Shown: positions 13,290 to 14,621 of the stretch, one piece after another
Position numbering within the stretch: the stretch's first letter is position 1
How the letters are laid out: the number at the start of each line of letters is the position of its first letter
DNA from: Anaerolineae bacterium
Lineage (GTDB): Bacteria; Chloroflexota; Anaerolineae; 4572-78; J111
Length of the DNA stretch: 14,621 bases
Assembly (NCBI GenBank): GCA_020433785.1
Contig: JAGRCC010000350.1
Location: 1-14,621 of the forward strand
Direction: 5' to 3'
Notes under the pieces: model-generated
What the model saw: only the letters and a program-made list of their open reading frames with translations
Told to the model about the DNA's origin: nothing
The model's database searches: none
Position numbers and translations under genes: made by a program

Positions 13290-14621
13290 TTAAGGTGTGG
13301 TCGGCTGAGCTTCGAGAATCGGCTCAAATTGTTCTTTGGCTGACATTTGACCTCGTTCGCGGGCGGCTTTGACAAAGGCAGCGAACAAGGGATGCGGCCG
13401 GGTCGGGCGGCTTTTGAACTCCGGGTGAAACTGGCTGCCGAGCATAAACGGATGGTCCTTTAGTTCGGCTATTTCCACCAGCCGGCCATCCGGCGACAGG
13501 CCGGAGAAGACCAACCCGGCTTCGGCCAGCACGTCTCTAAATTCATTTTTGAACTCAAATCGGTGGCGATGGCGCTCGTGAACCGACTCTACTTGGTAAG
13601 CTTGGGCGGCGATGGTGCCATCACTCAAATGGCAGGGATAGCTGCCCAACCGCATGGTTCCCCCCAAACCGGCAATATCTCGCTGGTCGGCCATGAGATC
13701 GATCACCGGATAAAGGGTTGTCGGATTAAACTCAGTCGAATTGGGACTGTCGCTCTCAAAAACGTGGCGAGCCAGTTCGATGACCATAACTTGCATGCCC
13801 AGGCATAGACCCAGATACGGCACCTGACGCGTGCGAGCAAACCTGGCCGCCACAATCTTGCCTTCGATGCCCCGCTCCCCAAAGCCGCCGGGCACCACAA
13901 TGCCATCGACCCGCTCCAACCGCTCAATCTGGCGCAAGCGCTCCAGGTTCTCCGATGGAATCCACTCGATATTGACTTCACAATCCTGGTGGGTGGCCGC
14001 GTGGTGGAGCGCTTCGTATACGCTGATGTAGGCATCTTCCAGTTCGACATATTTGCCGACAATACCGATCGTGACGCTGGTGGGCTTGGGTTTCTTGATA
14101 TGTTCGACCATCCGCCGCCATTCCGATAGGTCGGGCTCGCGGCAAGTTATATTCAGCCGGCGGCAAATAAAGTCGGCCACGCCTTCCTCTTCCAACGTTA
14201 GTGGCACCTCGTAAATGGTGTCGGCCGTAGTCAGCGGGATAACCGCCTCGCGTTCGACATCGCAAAAAAGGGCGATTTTCTCCCGCAAATCATTCCCAAC
14301 CGGCAGATCGGCCCGGCACATAATCATATCCGGCTGGATACCGATGCCGCGTAGTTCGCGGACACTGTGTTGGGTGGGTTTGGTTTTGAGTTCGTTGGTT
14401 GCTTGCAAATGAGGCAGCAGGGTGACGTGGATGTAAAAGGTGTTGTTCCGGCCGGCATCCTTGCGCATCTGGCGCAGGGCTTCCAAAAACGGCAGGCTTT
14501 CGATATCGCCCACGGTGCCGCCGACTTCCACAATCACAATATCAACCTGGCGGTGCCGAGCCACCTCGTTAATCCGTGCCTTGATTTGGTTGGTTACGTG
14601 CGGAATAACTTGAATGGTCTT
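13290..14621 (-). CDS. pyrG: CTP synthase, C-terminal 443 residues; 5' end outside window
   Basis: CTP synthase aminates UTP to CTP with ATP and glutamine-derived ammonia, the last step of pyrimidine nucleotide synthesis, in the cytoplasm. The visible part begins in the amidoligase domain (KTIQVIPHVTNQIK, then VEVGGTVGDIESLPFLEALR, and KTKPTQHSVRELRGIGIQPD). It continues into a class I glutamine amidotransferase domain with GGFGERGIEGK, the nucleophile Cys in LGLCLGMQV (codon 13805-13803) and the His and Glu of QFHPEF (codons 13427-13425 and 13421-13419). HERHRHRFEF and ANSTEFNP-type (PNSTEFNP) family signatures are also present. The frame is open to the window edge; the GTG at 14564 is an internal Val, not a start. 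The C-terminus is a normal length with a short polar tail. No fusion or frameshift is seen. Confidence 0.97.
   Translation of the reverse strand, partial: KTIQVIPHVTNQIKARINEVARHRQVDIVIVEVGGTVGDIESLPFLEALRQMRKDAGRNNTFYIHVTLLPHLQATNELKTKPTQHSVRELRGIGIQPDMIMCRADLPVGNDLREKIALFCDVEREAVIPLTTADTIYEVPLTLEEEGVADFICRRLNITCREPDLSEWRRMVEHIKKPKPTSVTIGIVGKYVELEDAYISVYEALHHAATHQDCEVNIEWIPSENLERLRQIERLERVDGIVVPGGFGERGIEGKIVAARFARTRQVPYLGLCLGMQVMVIELARHVFESDSPNSTEFNPTTLYPVIDLMADQRDIAGLGGTMRLGSYPCHLSDGTIAAQAYQVESVHERHRHRFEFKNEFRDVLAEAGLVFSGLSPDGRLVEIAELKDHPFMLGSQFHPEFKSRPTRPHPLFAAFVKAARERGQMSAKEQFEPILEAQPTTP

Noticed and set aside
13047..13343. 98-residue + strand ORF between the recombinase and pyrG
   Set aside because: It runs 54 bases into the conserved 3' end of pyrG, covers the dyads and the 14-bp hairpin, has no clear ribosome binding site and resembles no family I know.
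13562..14564. GTG at 14564 as start of pyrG
   Set aside because: The frame is open to the window edge and the upstream residues (VIPHVTNQIKARINE) match the family, so the gene is truncated by the window and not short.
1..14621. tRNA, rRNA, insertion sequence, phage, toxin-antitoxin or defence system
   Set aside because: No cloverleaf, rRNA motif, transposase, inverted-terminal-repeat pair or known defence gene set was recognised on either strand; the recombinase and excisionase-type genes are not arranged as a mobile element.

Overview
The window looks like chromosomal DNA of an uncultured bacterium, most likely a member of the Chloroflexota (Anaerolineae-like). This is inferred from style, not from a marker gene: moderate GC, a soluble multi-GAF/PAS NarL-type sensor kinase, a subtilisin-like lipoprotein with a long Pro/Thr linker, and a TPR-plus-membrane protein of a kind common in that phylum. 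Two housekeeping genes frame the window, and both are cut by its edges: glmS at the left on the + strand and pyrG at the right on the - strand. Every gene between them is on the - strand.

Layout from left to right. The 3' end of glmS (1-528) ends at a strong hairpin terminator (567-600). Convergent to it is a cluster transcribed right to left: a TPR/one-helix protein (3505-4026), a small membrane ORF (3235-3465) and an 875-residue ATP-grasp/swivelling-histidine phosphotransferase with rifampin-phosphotransferase-like architecture (618-3245). The first two ORFs share one reading frame and are separated by a single TAA, so they may be a broken or misread single gene. A 394-base non-coding stretch (4027-4420) holds a candidate promoter, a palindrome and a terminator. 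Next comes a small excisionase/MerR-type helix-turn-helix protein (4421-4636), then a NarL/FixJ response regulator (4815-5474) and its probable partner, a 1309-residue soluble sensor kinase with four GAF and three PAS domains (5631-9560).

Between the kinase and the upstream subtilisin-like lipoprotein (9680-11944), a terminator and a near-consensus extended -10 promoter overlap in under 65 bases. The peptidase gene lies 23 bases downstream of a complete XerC/D-type tyrosine recombinase (11968-12957), suggesting co-transcription. The 332-base region between the recombinase and pyrG (12958-13289) holds no convincing gene. It is dense in dyads and imperfect direct repeats, and pyrG (13290 to the window edge) probably terminates at a 14-bp hairpin in it.

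Functionally the window is a patchwork: amino-sugar and CTP synthesis at the ends, a cytoplasmic signalling module in the middle, a secreted protease paired with a recombinase, and a possible small-molecule phosphotransferase cluster. No tRNA, rRNA, CRISPR array or insertion sequence was seen. I find no clear new defence or mobile system. The most interesting points are the repeats next to the recombinase, the split TPR/membrane gene beside the phosphotransferase, and the overlapping terminator/promoter.
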